Assembly (NCBI GenBank): GCA_025355005.1
Contig: JANXLV010000025.1
Location: 1 to 64,000, forward strand
DNA: 64,000 nucleotides
Direction: 5' to 3'
Origin: Myxococcales bacterium
Lineage (GTDB): Bacteria > Myxococcota_A > Polyangia > Polyangiales > Polyangiaceae
Positions 34,422 through 42,893 of the stretch are shown piece by piece (position 1 is the stretch's first letter; the number at the start of each line of letters is the position of its first letter). The notes beneath the pieces were generated by a model, which did not search any database, was not told where the DNA came from, and saw only the letters and a list, made by a program, of their open reading frames with translations. The position numbers were made by a program, and so were the translations under genes.

Positions 34422-34985
34422 TTATTGCTTGATGCCCAGGGAGACGTGCGTGTCACCGTACTCGCGCGTCTCGTCCCACGACAGGCCTGGAACCAGCGGC
34501 GGGGGGTCCCGCTTTCCGTGCTCCAGCACCAGGACACCGTCTTCGGTGAGCCACGACACGCAGATCGCGAGCTCCAGAGGCAGCTCCGGCGACGTCACAC
34601 GCGCATAAGGAGGGTCGACGAACACCAGGTCGAACTCGGGGGGCTTTGCGCGGGCAAGGGTGGCAAGCGCCTTGTCCACGGGTGCCTGGAGCAGCTGGAT
34701 CTGCGACGCCACCCCGAGCTGCGCGGCGTTCTCACGGATCGCCGCCGCAGCCGCCCGGTCCTTGTCCACGAGCACCGCCGTTTTGGCCCCTCGGGACAGC
34801 GCGTCGAACGAGAGCGCGCCCGTACCGGCGTAGAGATCGAGGACGCGAGCACCCGCGGGCAAGGCGCCGCGCGCGGTGAGCGCCGAGAAGAGGGCCTCCC
34901 GGACGCGGTCCGTCGTCGGTCGTGTGAGGTCACCCTTGGGCGCGACGAGCCGCCGCGAGCGAAGAGAGCCTCCCGTGATCCGCAC
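34422..34985 (-). CDS. rsmD: 16S rRNA (guanine(966)-N2)-methyltransferase
   Basis: A 187-residue AdoMet-dependent methyltransferase acting on G966 of 16S rRNA during 30S assembly. Family hallmarks: MRITGGSLRSRRL start, RPTTDRVREALFS, the AdoMet site VLDLYAGTGALSFDALSRGA and the catalytic motif FVDPPYA. It is slightly shorter than average but complete. It is divergent from the PEGA-like gene at 35072. Confidence 0.93.
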   Translation of the reverse strand: MRITGGSLRSRRLVAPKGDLTRPTTDRVREALFSALTARGALPAGARVLDLYAGTGALSFDALSRGAKTAVLVDKDRAAAAAIRENAAQLGVASQIQLLQAPVDKALATLARAKPPEFDLVFVDPPYARVTSPELPLELAICVSWLTEDGVLVLEHGKRDPPPLVPGLSWDETREYGDTHVSLGIKQ

Positions 34986-35071
34986 CCCGCCACTCTACCA
35001 TCGTGCGCACCGCACCTACACCCCTCAAAGGACTGTCGAAGCTCACTGCGGCGTCGTGTAGACTCGGGAGT

Positions 35072-36238
35072 ATGGACCGTCGTGCCCTCTCACGGACCGC
35101 GTCGATTTTGGCCGGCGCTGGCCTCGTCTCGCTCTTCACTTCGTCGCCCGCACGCGCCGAAGACCCGGGCCCCAAGGTTCACTCGGTCGCCGTGCTCGGT
35201 ATCGGGTCCGACGACGCAGAGGAGCAATCGGAGGCGCTGACGACCACGCTGCGAACGAAGGTGCGCGCCACGTCGGGCTGGTCTCTCGGTGAGGCGAACC
35301 AGTCGCTCAGCATGCTCACGGCGGCGCTCAAGTGCCCGCAGGTTCCAGACGGCGCGTGCGAGCAGCGCATCTCCGAGCAGATCAAGGCGGACCGCTACGT
35401 CTGGGGCATCATGCGCAAGGGCCCGCCCGGCAAGGTGACCGTCGAGCTCCACTTCTTCGAGAAGGGGAAGGCCGGCGTCGTCGCAGGCTCGTCGTACAGC
35501 GAAAATTTGAAGGACCAGAACGACGACTCGCTCCGGCGCGAGGCGCAGGCGCTCCTCGCCAAGCTGCAGTCCACTTCGGTGGGCTCCGTGAACATCCGGT
35601 CCACCGTCTCCGACGGCGACGTGACGATCGACGGGACGCGCAAGGAGGTGCTGAAGGGCGGCATCCTCAAGGTCGATCTCGCGTCCGGCCCGCACGCCAT
35701 CGACGTGATCCCCGCCGGTGCGCCCGCCGAGCACAAGAACGTGGACGTGGTCGGCGGCAGCACCACGCAGGTCACGGCGGGCCCGGCCCCGGTCATCGAC
35801 GGAGACACGGGACCGGTGGTCTCCAAGCGCAAGGTGCTCGGCATCGGCGCGGGCGTGCTCGGCATCGGCGCTGCGGTGACCGGCGTCGCCTTCGGCCTTG
35901 CATGGAAGGGGCTAGAAGACGAGAACGACACGCAGCTGAAGAACGTACCCAAGGGCGCGGACGTCACCACGCTCTGCAACGACAAGACCGCGGCGAGCAA
36001 CGCGTGCACTCACTACAACGCAAACAACGGCACCGCGCAGCTCTATAGCGGACTCGGCATTGGCTTCGGCGTGCTCGCCGCTGCGGGCATCGGCGCCAGC
36101 GTGTACCTGCTCTTCATCAACCCGAACGGCACCAACGCAGCCGCCCCCGATGCGAAGGTCACAGCGCAGCCAAGCGTGCACTTGCTCCCGCAGGTCGGAC
36201 CCAACGGCGGCGCAATGACCGTCGCCGGCTCGTTTTAG
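35072..36238 (+). CDS. Exported PEGA-like membrane protein, unknown
   Basis: A 388-residue protein with signal peptide MDRRALSRTASILAGAGLVSLFTSSPARA. An N-terminal domain follows (VHSVAVLGIGSDDAEEQSEALTTTLRTKVRATSGWSL), reminiscent of the CsgG/TolB-type 'find-the-protein-level' fold seen with PEGA proteins. A PEGA-like beta segment comes next (GSVNIRSTVSDGDVTIDGTRKEVLKGGILKVDLASGPHAIDVIPAG). The end has two membrane segments (VLGIGAGVLGIGAAVTGVAFGLAW; LYSGLGIGFGVLAAAGIGASVYLLF) that would place a short loop outside. This architecture is frequent in Sorangiineae-type genomes. The stop abuts dapB's stop. The frame is open upstream, but ATG 35072 fits the signal peptide. Confidence 0.78.
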   Translation: MDRRALSRTASILAGAGLVSLFTSSPARAEDPGPKVHSVAVLGIGSDDAEEQSEALTTTLRTKVRATSGWSLGEANQSLSMLTAALKCPQVPDGACEQRISEQIKADRYVWGIMRKGPPGKVTVELHFFEKGKAGVVAGSSYSENLKDQNDDSLRREAQALLAKLQSTSVGSVNIRSTVSDGDVTIDGTRKEVLKGGILKVDLASGPHAIDVIPAGAPAEHKNVDVVGGSTTQVTAGPAPVIDGDTGPVVSKRKVLGIGAGVLGIGAAVTGVAFGLAWKGLEDENDTQLKNVPKGADVTTLCNDKTAASNACTHYNANNGTAQLYSGLGIGFGVLAAAGIGASVYLLFINPNGTNAAAPDAKVTAQPSVHLLPQVGPNGGAMTVAGSF

Positions 36239-37060
36239 TCACACTCCGAGGACGTCGGCGAGGCCATAGCGGCCGGGGGGTTTCCCTGCGAGGAAGCGTG
36301 CGGCGCGTAGCGCACCGGACGCGAAGAGCTCGCGGCTCTGCGCGCGATGCGTGAGCTCGAGACGCTCACCATGACTGAGCAGATGCACGTGGTGATCGCC
36401 GATCACGTCGCCGCCTCGGAGCGCGAGCACGCCGATCTCCGCTGGCTGCCGCGCGCCGGGCTTGCCTTCGCGACCGAACACGAAGTTGCTGCCGGCGTGT
36501 CCCACGGCCTTGTCGCGCGCGGCCTTCGCCACCTCCGCGAGACGCATGGCCGTGCCGCTGGGCGCGTCCACCTTGGCCTTGTGGTGCGCTTCGACGATCT
36601 CGATGTCGCACGAATCGCCCAGCATCTCGACCGCCTGCCTTACCAGATGCGACAGGACGAAGACGCCCACGCTCATGTTCGGCTCCCAGAGCACGGGCAC
36701 CTTGGACGCCGCATGGTCCAGCGCAGCGCGCTCCTGCTCGCCAAGGCCAGTGGTGCCGCACACCAGCGCCGCCCCACCAAGGGCCGCCGCCGCGGCCACG
36801 CGCGGCAACAGGTCAGGCGCGGAGAAATCGATCACACAATCGGCTCCTGCGGACGCGAGCTCGTTCACCTCGTCGGAGACGCCGCGTCCGATCGCGCCCA
36901 CACCTGCGAGCTCTCCCACGTCACGTCCGAGGTCGCTCGCCCCGACGGCACACACGATCGTGATGCCCGACTCCACCGCGAGCCGCACGATGGCGCGACC
37001 CATGCGGCCGCTCGCGCCCACCACCGCCAGGCGCTGGAGGCCAGCGTGCGCAGCGCTCAC
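36239..37060 (-). CDS. dapB: 4-hydroxy-tetrahydrodipicolinate reductase
   Basis: A 273-residue NAD(P)H enzyme of lysine and diaminopimelate synthesis. VVGASGRMGRAIV is the dinucleotide site. VCGTTG and EAHHKAKVDAPSGTA are the substrate and catalytic His/Lys motifs. The GTG at 37060 overlaps the dapA stop (GTGA), which couples it to dapA. A longer frame exists upstream but is dapA's shadow. The end is directly adjacent to a convergent gene, with no spacer. Confidence 0.95.
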   Translation of the reverse strand: MSAAHAGLQRLAVVGASGRMGRAIVRLAVESGITIVCAVGASDLGRDVGELAGVGAIGRGVSDEVNELASAGADCVIDFSAPDLLPRVAAAAALGGAALVCGTTGLGEQERAALDHAASKVPVLWEPNMSVGVFVLSHLVRQAVEMLGDSCDIEIVEAHHKAKVDAPSGTAMRLAEVAKAARDKAVGHAGSNFVFGREGKPGARQPAEIGVLALRGGDVIGDHHVHLLSHGERLELTHRAQSRELFASGALRAARFLAGKPPGRYGLADVLGV

Positions 37061-37950
37061 GACGACGCGCGCTCGAACGCAGACATCGCGCGGAGCACCT
37101 TCTCGCGCGCACCCTCCGAGATGCGCAAAAGTGGACCGCGCACCACCTCCGTCATCATCTTCTTGTGCGCGAGCGCCGCCTTCGCGGGCGACGGGTTCGC
37201 CTCCACGAACATGATCTCGTGCACGGGCAACAGCCGCAGATGAAGCTCGCGCGCCTCCGCGAAGCGCCCTTCCAGCGCAAGCGACGTCGCGCGCGAGACC
37301 TCCTTCGGGTACACGTTGGACGTCACGCTGATCACGCCCTTCGCGCCACATGCGATCATGGGAAGCGTGAGCGCGTCGTCGCCGGAGAGCACGGTCATCT
37401 TGGGCCCCATCATCTGCGCGAGCGTCTGCGCGCGAAGCACGTTGCCGGTCGCCTCCTTGGTGGCGATCACGTTCGGGCATGCCTCCGCGATCTGCTTCAG
37501 CGTCTCGGGCAAGAGGTCGACCACCGAGCGGCTCGGGATGTTGTAGATGACCACCGGCACGTTGACCGACTTCGCCACCGCCGTGAAGTGCTCGAGCATC
37601 CCGGCCTGCGTCGGCTTGTTGTAGTACGGCGTGACGACCATGATCGCATCTGCGCCGGCAGAAGCCGCGGCGCGCGATGCCTCGATCGTACTCCGCGTGG
37701 AGTTGGTGCCGGTGCCGGCGATCACCTGCACGCGCTTCTTCGCGGCGCGGACGGCGCGCTCGATCACGGCGAGGTTCTCGGCGCTCGTGAGCGTGGGCGT
37801 CTCGCCCGTGGTGCCGCACGGAACGATGCCGCTGACGCCTCCGTCGATCTGCGCCTCGACCAGGCGATCGAACGCGGCGAAGTCGACGCTCTGCTCCGCG
37901 TCGTCGTTGAAGGGAGTGACGAGCGCGGTATAGGTGCCGGAGAGCTGCAT
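37057..37950 (-). CDS. dapA: 4-hydroxy-tetrahydrodipicolinate synthase
   Basis: A 297-residue Schiff-base aldolase. It condenses pyruvate with aspartate semialdehyde, feeding lysine and the peptidoglycan crosslinker. Active-site elements: GTTGE with T47/T48, Y136 (YNIPSR) and K165 (ATKEATG). Length and motifs are normal. It precedes dapB with a 4-base overlap; a lipoprotein gene lies 43 bases upstream on the same strand. Confidence 0.96.
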   Translation of the reverse strand: MQLSGTYTALVTPFNDDAEQSVDFAAFDRLVEAQIDGGVSGIVPCGTTGETPTLTSAENLAVIERAVRAAKKRVQVIAGTGTNSTRSTIEASRAAASAGADAIMVVTPYYNKPTQAGMLEHFTAVAKSVNVPVVIYNIPSRSVVDLLPETLKQIAEACPNVIATKEATGNVLRAQTLAQMMGPKMTVLSGDDALTLPMIACGAKGVISVTSNVYPKEVSRATSLALEGRFAEARELHLRLLPVHEIMFVEANPSPAKAALAHKKMMTEVVRGPLLRISEGAREKVLRAMSAFERASS

Positions 37951-37993
37951 CCCTCCTTTTTTGCGTAGCTCGGCCAGCGACGCAAGAAAGATG

Positions 37994-38680
37994 TCAGGGC
38001 ATCATCGGATTGGCGCCGCTGCCGTGACAGCCACTGACGTTGCAGCCCAGTGCAGCCTGGCTCATCATCGTGTGTGACGTGGTCCCGTTGCGGATGCCCG
38101 CCTTGGCGCCCGTCGGGAACATCGCGGGGCCGTTCGGGCTCCAGAAGTTGCCGTCGGCATCGGTGTAGACGCTGTCGAACTGCTTTCCGTCGGCGCCAAT
38201 GACGCGGATCTCGACGCCCGCGCCGACCCGGGTGGTCGCCGTGATGTACGCCGTACCCGCGAAGCCCCAGGGGCTCGCTGCGCCGGCGCCGTGACAACCG
38301 GACTTCGTGCACTCCATCCCGGTCGGATCTTTGGCTGCGTTGATGATCGAGTGCGCGGCCGTCCCCTTCGCGGTGAGGTTCCCGCTCGCCTGACCAGCAG
38401 CGTACATGGGTGCGCCCGCGAATGCGCCGGTGCCACCGCCGCCGCCGCCCGCATCCTTGCTGCCACCGCCGCCGCCGGCATCAGTCCCACCACCGCCCCC
38501 GCCACCACCACCACCACCACCACCACCGCCTCCACCGCCACCGCCGCCACCACCCTGGTTCGTCTGGTCGACGCGCTGGGTATAGACCACCTGACCTGGA
38601 TCGGGGGCGCTACAGGCGATGGCCGCGGCCATCAGCACAGTGGAGGTCAGAGCAACGTGGAATGCCGACCGTGATTTCAT
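37994..38680 (-). CDS. Lipoprotein with poly-Gly linker and two CX4CH motifs
   Basis: A 228-residue lipoprotein: MKSRSAFHVALTSTVLMAAAIAC with the lipobox, started by a strong GGAGG site before the ATG at 38680. A 23-glycine tract and further Gly/Asp stretches follow. The globular part has two copies of C-x4-CHG (CTKSGCHGAG and CNVSGCHGSG), near residues 137-143 and 215-221. CX4CH is an unusual c-heme attachment motif found in some multi-heme cytochromes; it could equally bind metal or form disulfides. Between them lies a beta-rich stretch like a CarboxypepD-regulatory domain (VEIRVIGADGKQFDSVYTDADGNFW). The downstream neighbours are dapAB. Confidence 0.75.
   Translation of the reverse strand: MKSRSAFHVALTSTVLMAAAIACSAPDPGQVVYTQRVDQTNQGGGGGGGGGGGGGGGGGGGGGGGTDAGGGGGSKDAGGGGGGTGAFAGAPMYAAGQASGNLTAKGTAAHSIINAAKDPTGMECTKSGCHGAGAASPWGFAGTAYITATTRVGAGVEIRVIGADGKQFDSVYTDADGNFWSPNGPAMFPTGAKAGIRNGTTSHTMMSQAALGCNVSGCHGSGANPMMP
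38486..38554. repeat. Poly-glycine coding tract
   Basis: Twenty-three in-frame glycine codons on the minus strand, dominated by GGT, with CCA triplet runs on the plus strand. It forms the linker of the CX4CH lipoprotein. Confidence 0.9.
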
Positions 38681-38935
38681 GCGAGATCCTCCAAGAGAAC
38701 GTGACGATACGTGACGACGGAGCAGCGATGGACCGACCTGGCAGCCGGCCCTGGAAGCGCGACCCCAAACCTGGAGCAGGCGAATCCTCCAAGTGTACTG
38801 CAAATGATGCACCGGACCGGAGCCGCGGTCCAGGGTGGCCGCTCCTGAACCTACGCGCCGCCACCTGGAAGGCCCTGGAAGGCCTCCGCAATAGATGCAA
38901 TTCGGCTTTTTTTCCGCCTCGGCGCGCGTTCCAGC
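38681..38935. other. Intergenic region between the CX4CH lipoprotein and the rplU promoter
   Basis: About 255 bases without a gene. I see a small dyad GGACCG-GAGCCG-CGGTCC at 38814-38831, a direct repeat GTGACGATACGTGACGAC at 38701-38718, and a T-run (CTTTTTTT) near 38905-38913. The T-run has no convincing stem before it, so I do not call a terminator. Confidence 0.35.
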
Positions 38936-38963
38936 TTTACAAGCGGGCGGCCATCCATATACT
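38936..38963 (+). promoter_or_regulatory. Promoter of rplU-rpmA
   Basis: TTTACA at 38936-38941 and TATACT at 38958-38963 with a 16-base spacer give a good sigma-70-type promoter. Transcription would begin near 38970, leaving a leader of roughly 200 bases before the L21 start. Confidence 0.6.
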
Positions 38964-39171
38964 CCGCGTCCCCTCAGGGTGCCGGCCTCGCCGACCTCTG
39001 CGCGGGCCAGCCTGAGCCATCCCATGGATTGCGCAGGTCACCGGTGTCAGGTTCGCTTCACGGTTCACTCTTCATCCTCTTCATCCCCCCTTCCCCGCCG
39101 AGCACTCCCACCCCTGCATCATGGCAGAGGCGGACCTCGAGCAGGTCAGGTCCAAGAAAGCGGGTCTCTTC
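38964..39171 (+). other. Long leader upstream of rplU
   Basis: About 200 bases between the promoter and the L21 start. It contains an in-frame upstream ATG at 39121 and runs of pyrimidines (CATCCTCTTCATCCCCCC). I see no clear ribosomal-protein leader fold by eye. Confidence 0.35.
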
Positions 39172-39492
39172 ATGTACGCGGTCATCAAAACAGGCGGGAA
39201 GCAGTATCGGGTCGCTCAGGGCGACAAGCTTCACGTCGAGAAGCTCGTCGGCAATGTCGGCGACACCGTCACCCTGAGCGAAGTGCTCCTGGTCGGCGGC
39301 CAAACAGACGGGGCAGGCCTCAAGATCGGCGCGCCCCTCGTCAGTGGTGCAAAGGTCGAAGCGAAGATCACCGCGCAGGATCGCGGCGAGAAGATCATCG
39401 TCTTCAAGTTCCGTCGCCGGAAGAACTACCGTCGCAAGAACGGCCATCGCCAGCCGTTCACGGCCCTCCAGATTACTGGCATCACGGGTTGA
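39172..39492 (+). CDS. rplU: 50S ribosomal protein L21
   Basis: A 106-residue large-subunit protein that binds 23S rRNA near L20. It starts [25 protein letters not shown] and ends in the basic segment [25 protein letters not shown], both characteristic. ATG 39172 gives the standard start; ATG 39121 would add 17 residues not seen in the family. It is followed by rpmA after 13 bases, the usual bacterial order. Confidence 0.96.
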   Translation: MYAVIKTGGKQYRVAQGDKLHVEKLVGNVGDTVTLSEVLLVGGQTDGAGLKIGAPLVSGAKVEAKITAQDRGEKIIVFKFRRRKNYRRKNGHRQPFTALQITGITG

Positions 39493-39505
39493 GGAGGATA
39501 AAGCC

Positions 39506-39787
39506 ATGGCTCACAAAAAAGGTGCAGGCTCCACGCGCAACGGGCGCGATTCGAACTCCCAGCGTCGCGGCGTGAAGGTGTACGGCGGCGAGCAGGTGCT
39601 CGCTGGCAACATCCTCGTTCGCCAGGTCGGCGGAACCATCGCTGCGGGCAAGAACGTCGGGCTCGGCTCGGACTACACGCTCTTCTCGCTCATCGACGGC
39701 ATCGTGAAGTACGAGTGGCGCACGAAGGACCAGAAGAAGGTCTCCGTGTATCCGCACGGCTCGCCCGTCATCACCGTCGCGAAGTAA
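39506..39787 (+). CDS. rpmA: 50S ribosomal protein L27
   Basis: A 93-residue ribosomal protein whose N-terminus reaches the peptidyl-transferase centre: [29 protein letters not shown] and VRQVGGT are the family's hallmarks. The start is preceded by GAGGAGG. A strong hairpin lies 18 bases after the stop. Confidence 0.97.
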   Translation: MAHKKGAGSTRNGRDSNSQRRGVKVYGGEQVLAGNILVRQVGGTIAAGKNVGLGSDYTLFSLIDGIVKYEWRTKDQKKVSVYPHGSPVITVAK

Positions 39788-39805
39788 ACTTTCGCGGTTC
39801 ACGAA

Positions 39806-39835
39806 GGGCGCGCTGGAGCTGCGGCTCGCGCGCCC
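39806..39835 (+). terminator. Hairpin after rpmA
   Basis: Outer stem GGGCGCGC (39806-39813) with GCGCGCCC (39828-39835) and an inner GAGC/GCTC pair. It is very stable. There is no U-tract, so it may be a pause or transcript-end structure before the Fur-controlled promoter. Confidence 0.55.
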
Positions 39836-39852
39836 CTGCAGCCCGATTCCTT

Positions 39853-39871
39853 ATTGAAAACCATTTTCAAT
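39853..39871. promoter_or_regulatory. Fur box upstream of the HAD-feoA-feoB operon
   Basis: ATTGAAAACCATTTTCAAT, a perfect 8-3-8 inverted repeat of 19 bases. Its core TGAAAAC-C-ATTTTCA matches 12 of 15 positions of the 7-1-7 Fur consensus TGATAAT-n-ATTATCA. It stands out in GC-rich surroundings and lies directly before genes for Fe(II) uptake. It should mediate repression by Fe-Fur. Confidence 0.8.
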
Positions 39872-39881
39872 TCGTTTGCGG

Positions 39882-40760
39882 ATGCGCTACAGAATAGGGG
39901 TGCGACCGCGCAAAGCAGTCCCCGAGGGCTCGTACAAGTTGATCGGCGTCGACCTCGACGGAACGCTGCTCGGCGTGGACGGTCGTCCGCACCCGGTCGA
40001 CGTCGCGGCCCTCCGCGAGGTGCGCGACCGAGGCGTGCACGTGACGGTGATCACCGGCCGCCTCTACGCGGGGTCGAAGGAGTCGGTGATCGCCATCGGC
40101 GCCGACGGCCCCGTGGCATGCGCGGACGGAAGCCACATCGTGACGGGCAAGACGCACGCGACGATCATTCACAAGGGGATCATGGGCGAGGCCGCCGGGT
40201 CCTTGCGCGACGCGCTCTCGTCGTCTGGCGCATCCACCTTCGTCTTCGCGCGCGACACCATCTTCCACGACGAGCGCGGCCGTGAGCTCATCCCATACGT
40301 GAAGATCTGGTCCGACGACATCCGCGAGGCCCAGATCTTCGAGGGCGACGTCTGGGAGCCGGAGCACGGGCTCACCGCGGTCGTCGCCATCGGCACCTTC
40401 GCCGACATCGAGCGCGTGCTCGCTCACGTTTCGAAACACGACACCGTCCAGCTGAATCACTTCCCCATCCGCCGCGTGGGCGAAGGTATGTGGGGCCTCA
40501 TCGTGCGCTCGCAGGGCGGTACCAAGGGCTCCGCGCTCTCGTACATCGCAGCGCATCACGGCATCACCGTGGACGAGTGCGTGGTCGTCGGCGACTGGCA
40601 CAATGACGTGCCCATGCTGCAGATCGCAGGCCGCTCTTTCGCCATGGGCCAGGCGCCAGATGCGGTGAAGGCCGTCGCGACCGATCACCTGGAAGAGACC
40701 GCGGTGACGGGTGGCGGCATCGCGCGGGCGATCGCGGAGGTCTTCGGTGGCCGCGTCTGA
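39882..40760 (+). CDS. Cof-type HAD phosphatase in a feo operon
   Basis: A 292-residue HAD-IIB hydrolase. Motif I DLDGTL (Asp nucleophile and acid), motif II VITGR and motif IV GDWHNDVPML (metal aspartates) are all intact. A cap domain lies between motifs II and III. Members dephosphorylate sugar phosphates, nucleotides or pyridoxal phosphate; no specific substrate can be read here. The start is uncertain: ATG 39882 is very close to the Fur box, and GTG 39899 is in frame. The stop overlaps the feoA start, so it is the first gene of a Fur-controlled iron operon, which is unusual for this family. Confidence 0.87.
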   Translation: MRYRIGVRPRKAVPEGSYKLIGVDLDGTLLGVDGRPHPVDVAALREVRDRGVHVTVITGRLYAGSKESVIAIGADGPVACADGSHIVTGKTHATIIHKGIMGEAAGSLRDALSSSGASTFVFARDTIFHDERGRELIPYVKIWSDDIREAQIFEGDVWEPEHGLTAVVAIGTFADIERVLAHVSKHDTVQLNHFPIRRVGEGMWGLIVRSQGGTKGSALSYIAAHHGITVDECVVVGDWHNDVPMLQIAGRSFAMGQAPDAVKAVATDHLEETAVTGGGIARAIAEVFGGRV

Positions 40761-41004
40761 CCAGCGTGCGCGTACGCGTCTCCTTGCCGACATCGCGGCT
40801 GGGGAGACCGTGCGCATCCGCGAGGTGGAGCTGCCGGCGGAGACCGCTGCGTGGCTCGCGGCCGTGGGCCTTTCTCCGGGCGAAGACGTGACGCTGTTGC
40901 GCCGGGCGATCCTGGGCGGCCCGCTCCATCTGCGGCTCGCGCGCGGCGGTGAGCTGGCAGTCGCGCGCGACCTCGGCACGCGCATCACGATCGAGGATAT
41001 ATGA
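40747..41004 (+). CDS. feoA: Ferrous iron transport protein A
   Basis: An 85-residue SH3-like cytoplasmic partner of FeoB: IAAGETVRIREVELPAETAAWLAAVGLSPGEDVTLLRRAILGGPLHLRLARGGELAVARDLGTRI. The GTG at 40747 lies inside the HAD gene end. A longer frame from 40711 is less likely. The stop overlaps feoB (ATGA). Confidence 0.88.
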   Translation: MAASDQRARTRLLADIAAGETVRIREVELPAETAAWLAAVGLSPGEDVTLLRRAILGGPLHLRLARGGELAVARDLGTRITIEDI

Positions 41005-42890
41005 CGGCCCACGCCGTCCCAACCGATCAGAAGCGAGCGGGAGAAAAGCGCCTCGTCGCGCTGGTCGGCAGACCGAATGCGGGAAAGTCTTCGCTCTACA
41101 ACGTGCTCACCCTTGGTGACGCGCACGTGGGCAATTACCCGGGCATCACGGTGGACGTGCTGGAGGCAGAGGTCACGCTGCCGTCCGGTTCGAAGGTCAC
41201 CATCGCGGACCTGCCGGGCCTCTATTCGCTCACCTCCGTGGTGGACGTCGACACGGACGAAGGCGTCGCGCGCAAGTTCGTGGATGACGCGAAGAAGCGT
41301 GGACAGGTCATAGAGATCGTCCAGGTCGTCGATGCGACGCAGCTCTCGATGAGTCTCCGCATGACAGAGGAGCTCATCGGCCTGGGCGTGCCGCTCGTGG
41401 TCGTCATCACGCAGAAGGACGTCGCGGAGTCCCACGGCATCGCGCTGGACACGGCGGTGCTGGAGAAGGAGCTCGGCGTGCCGGTGCTCTACGTCAGCGC
41501 GCGCGAAGAAAGCACGCGCGGCGTCGTGTTCGAAGCGCTCGCGAAGGAAGCGACAGCGCCGAGCAAGAAGCCGGAGCTCGCGATGACGGCGCTCGCAAAG
41601 AAGGTGACCTCCGTTCGCGCAGACGTTCGTGATGCCGAGCGGCGCCGCACGTGGACGTCACGCGCTGATGCCGTGCTCTTGCACCCGGCGCTCGGGCCGT
41701 TCGTGTTCCTGTCGATCATGGCGCTCAGCTTCGCGGCAGTCTTCCTGGTCGCGGACCCGGCGACCGCCGCCATGGATTTCGTGCTGGGAAAGTTGCGCGG
41801 CTTCATCGTGCTGCACGCGGGCCACGGCCTCGTCGCGTCGTTCTTCGCGGACGGGCTGCTCGGCGGCGCAGGCACCGTGCTCGCGTTCATGCCGCAGATC
41901 GTGATCCTCACGATCGCGATGGAGGTGCTGGAGGCAAGCGGCTACCTGGCGCGTGGGGCATTCCTCGTGGATCGTCTGCTGCGGCTGCTCGGCCTCTCCG
42001 GGCGCTCGTTCTTGCCCCTGCTGATGGGTCACGCATGCGCAGTGCCTGCCATCGCGTCCACGCGCGTCATCCGCGATCCGAAGGAGCGGCTCACCACCAT
42101 CCTGGTCCTGCCGCTGATGACGTGCTCCGCGCGGATCCCCACCTACGGGCTGGTGCTCGCCGCGTTCTTCGGTCACAAGAGCGCGCTCTTCCGCGCATCC
42201 ATCTTCGTGTTCCTCTACTTCGCAGGCGTGCTCATGGGCCTCGTGGCGTCGCTGGTGCTTCGCCGGACGGCCACGCGCGGCAAGTCGCTCCCGTTGGTCC
42301 TGGAGATGCCCGCGTATCGCGTCCCGCAACCGCGGCTGGTGCTCTCCAAGGCAAAGAAGGCGGCCACGCGCTTTCTTCGCGACGTGGGTACGACCATCCT
42401 CGCGGTCTCCGCCGTACTCTGGGTTCTCCTCACCGTGCCGATGCCAGGTGGACACGACGCGGCGACCGCGACGCCGATGGAGAAGAGCATCGCCGCGCAC
42501 GTGGGCCGCGCGATCGAGCCCGTCACGCAGCCCGCTGGCTTCGACTGGCGTATCGACGTCGGGCTCATCGGGAGCTTCGGCGCGCGCGAGGTGATGGTGG
42601 GCACCATGGGCGTGATCTTCGGGCTCGAGAAGGCGGAGGACAATCCGGGCCCGCTCGCCCAGCGCATGCGCGACGCGAAGAATCCCGACGGCACAAACGT
42701 GTATGGTACACGCAATGCCCTGGCGCTCCTTGCCTTCTTCGTGATCGCCTGCCAGTGCATGAGCACCGTGGCAGCGATCAAGAGGGAGACGAAGAGCTGG
42801 CGCTGGCCGGTGTTCGTGCTCGCCTATACCTACGCGCTCGCGTACGTCGCCGCGGTCGTGACGTACAACGTCGCTGGCCTGTTCTCCTGA
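41001..42890 (+). CDS. feoB: Ferrous iron transporter B
   Basis: A 629-residue Fe(II) permease. The N-terminal G domain has G1 GRPNAGKS (23-30), G2 threonine in NYPGITVD, G3 DLPG (70-73), and TQKD (137-140) at the G4 position. FeoB G4 usually begins with Asn (NxxD), so guanine specificity may differ. The membrane part has two gate motifs, GHACAVPAIASTRVI and LPLMTCSARIPTYGL; the usual Cys of the first is replaced in context (GHACAVP against GCNVP) but a Cys remains. It is shorter than E. coli FeoB (773). It overlaps feoA by 4 bases. No FeoC is seen. Confidence 0.93.
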   Translation: MTAHAVPTDQKRAGEKRLVALVGRPNAGKSSLYNVLTLGDAHVGNYPGITVDVLEAEVTLPSGSKVTIADLPGLYSLTSVVDVDTDEGVARKFVDDAKKRGQVIEIVQVVDATQLSMSLRMTEELIGLGVPLVVVITQKDVAESHGIALDTAVLEKELGVPVLYVSAREESTRGVVFEALAKEATAPSKKPELAMTALAKKVTSVRADVRDAERRRTWTSRADAVLLHPALGPFVFLSIMALSFAAVFLVADPATAAMDFVLGKLRGFIVLHAGHGLVASFFADGLLGGAGTVLAFMPQIVILTIAMEVLEASGYLARGAFLVDRLLRLLGLSGRSFLPLLMGHACAVPAIASTRVIRDPKERLTTILVLPLMTCSARIPTYGLVLAAFFGHKSALFRASIFVFLYFAGVLMGLVASLVLRRTATRGKSLPLVLEMPAYRVPQPRLVLSKAKKAATRFLRDVGTTILAVSAVLWVLLTVPMPGGHDAATATPMEKSIAAHVGRAIEPVTQPAGFDWRIDVGLIGSFGAREVMVGTMGVIFGLEKAEDNPGPLAQRMRDAKNPDGTNVYGTRNALALLAFFVIACQCMSTVAAIKRETKSWRWPVFVLAYTYALAYVAAVVTYNVAGLFS

Positions 42891-42893
42891 ATC

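Noticed and set aside
31867..34608. A 913-residue open frame on the plus strand
   Set aside because: It is antisense to truA, the GNAT gene and the lipoproteins, which have clear families or lipoboxes. Its composition is Arg/Ala/Ser without motifs.
38900..38915. T-run considered as an intrinsic terminator
   Set aside because: No stable stem directly precedes it on either strand.
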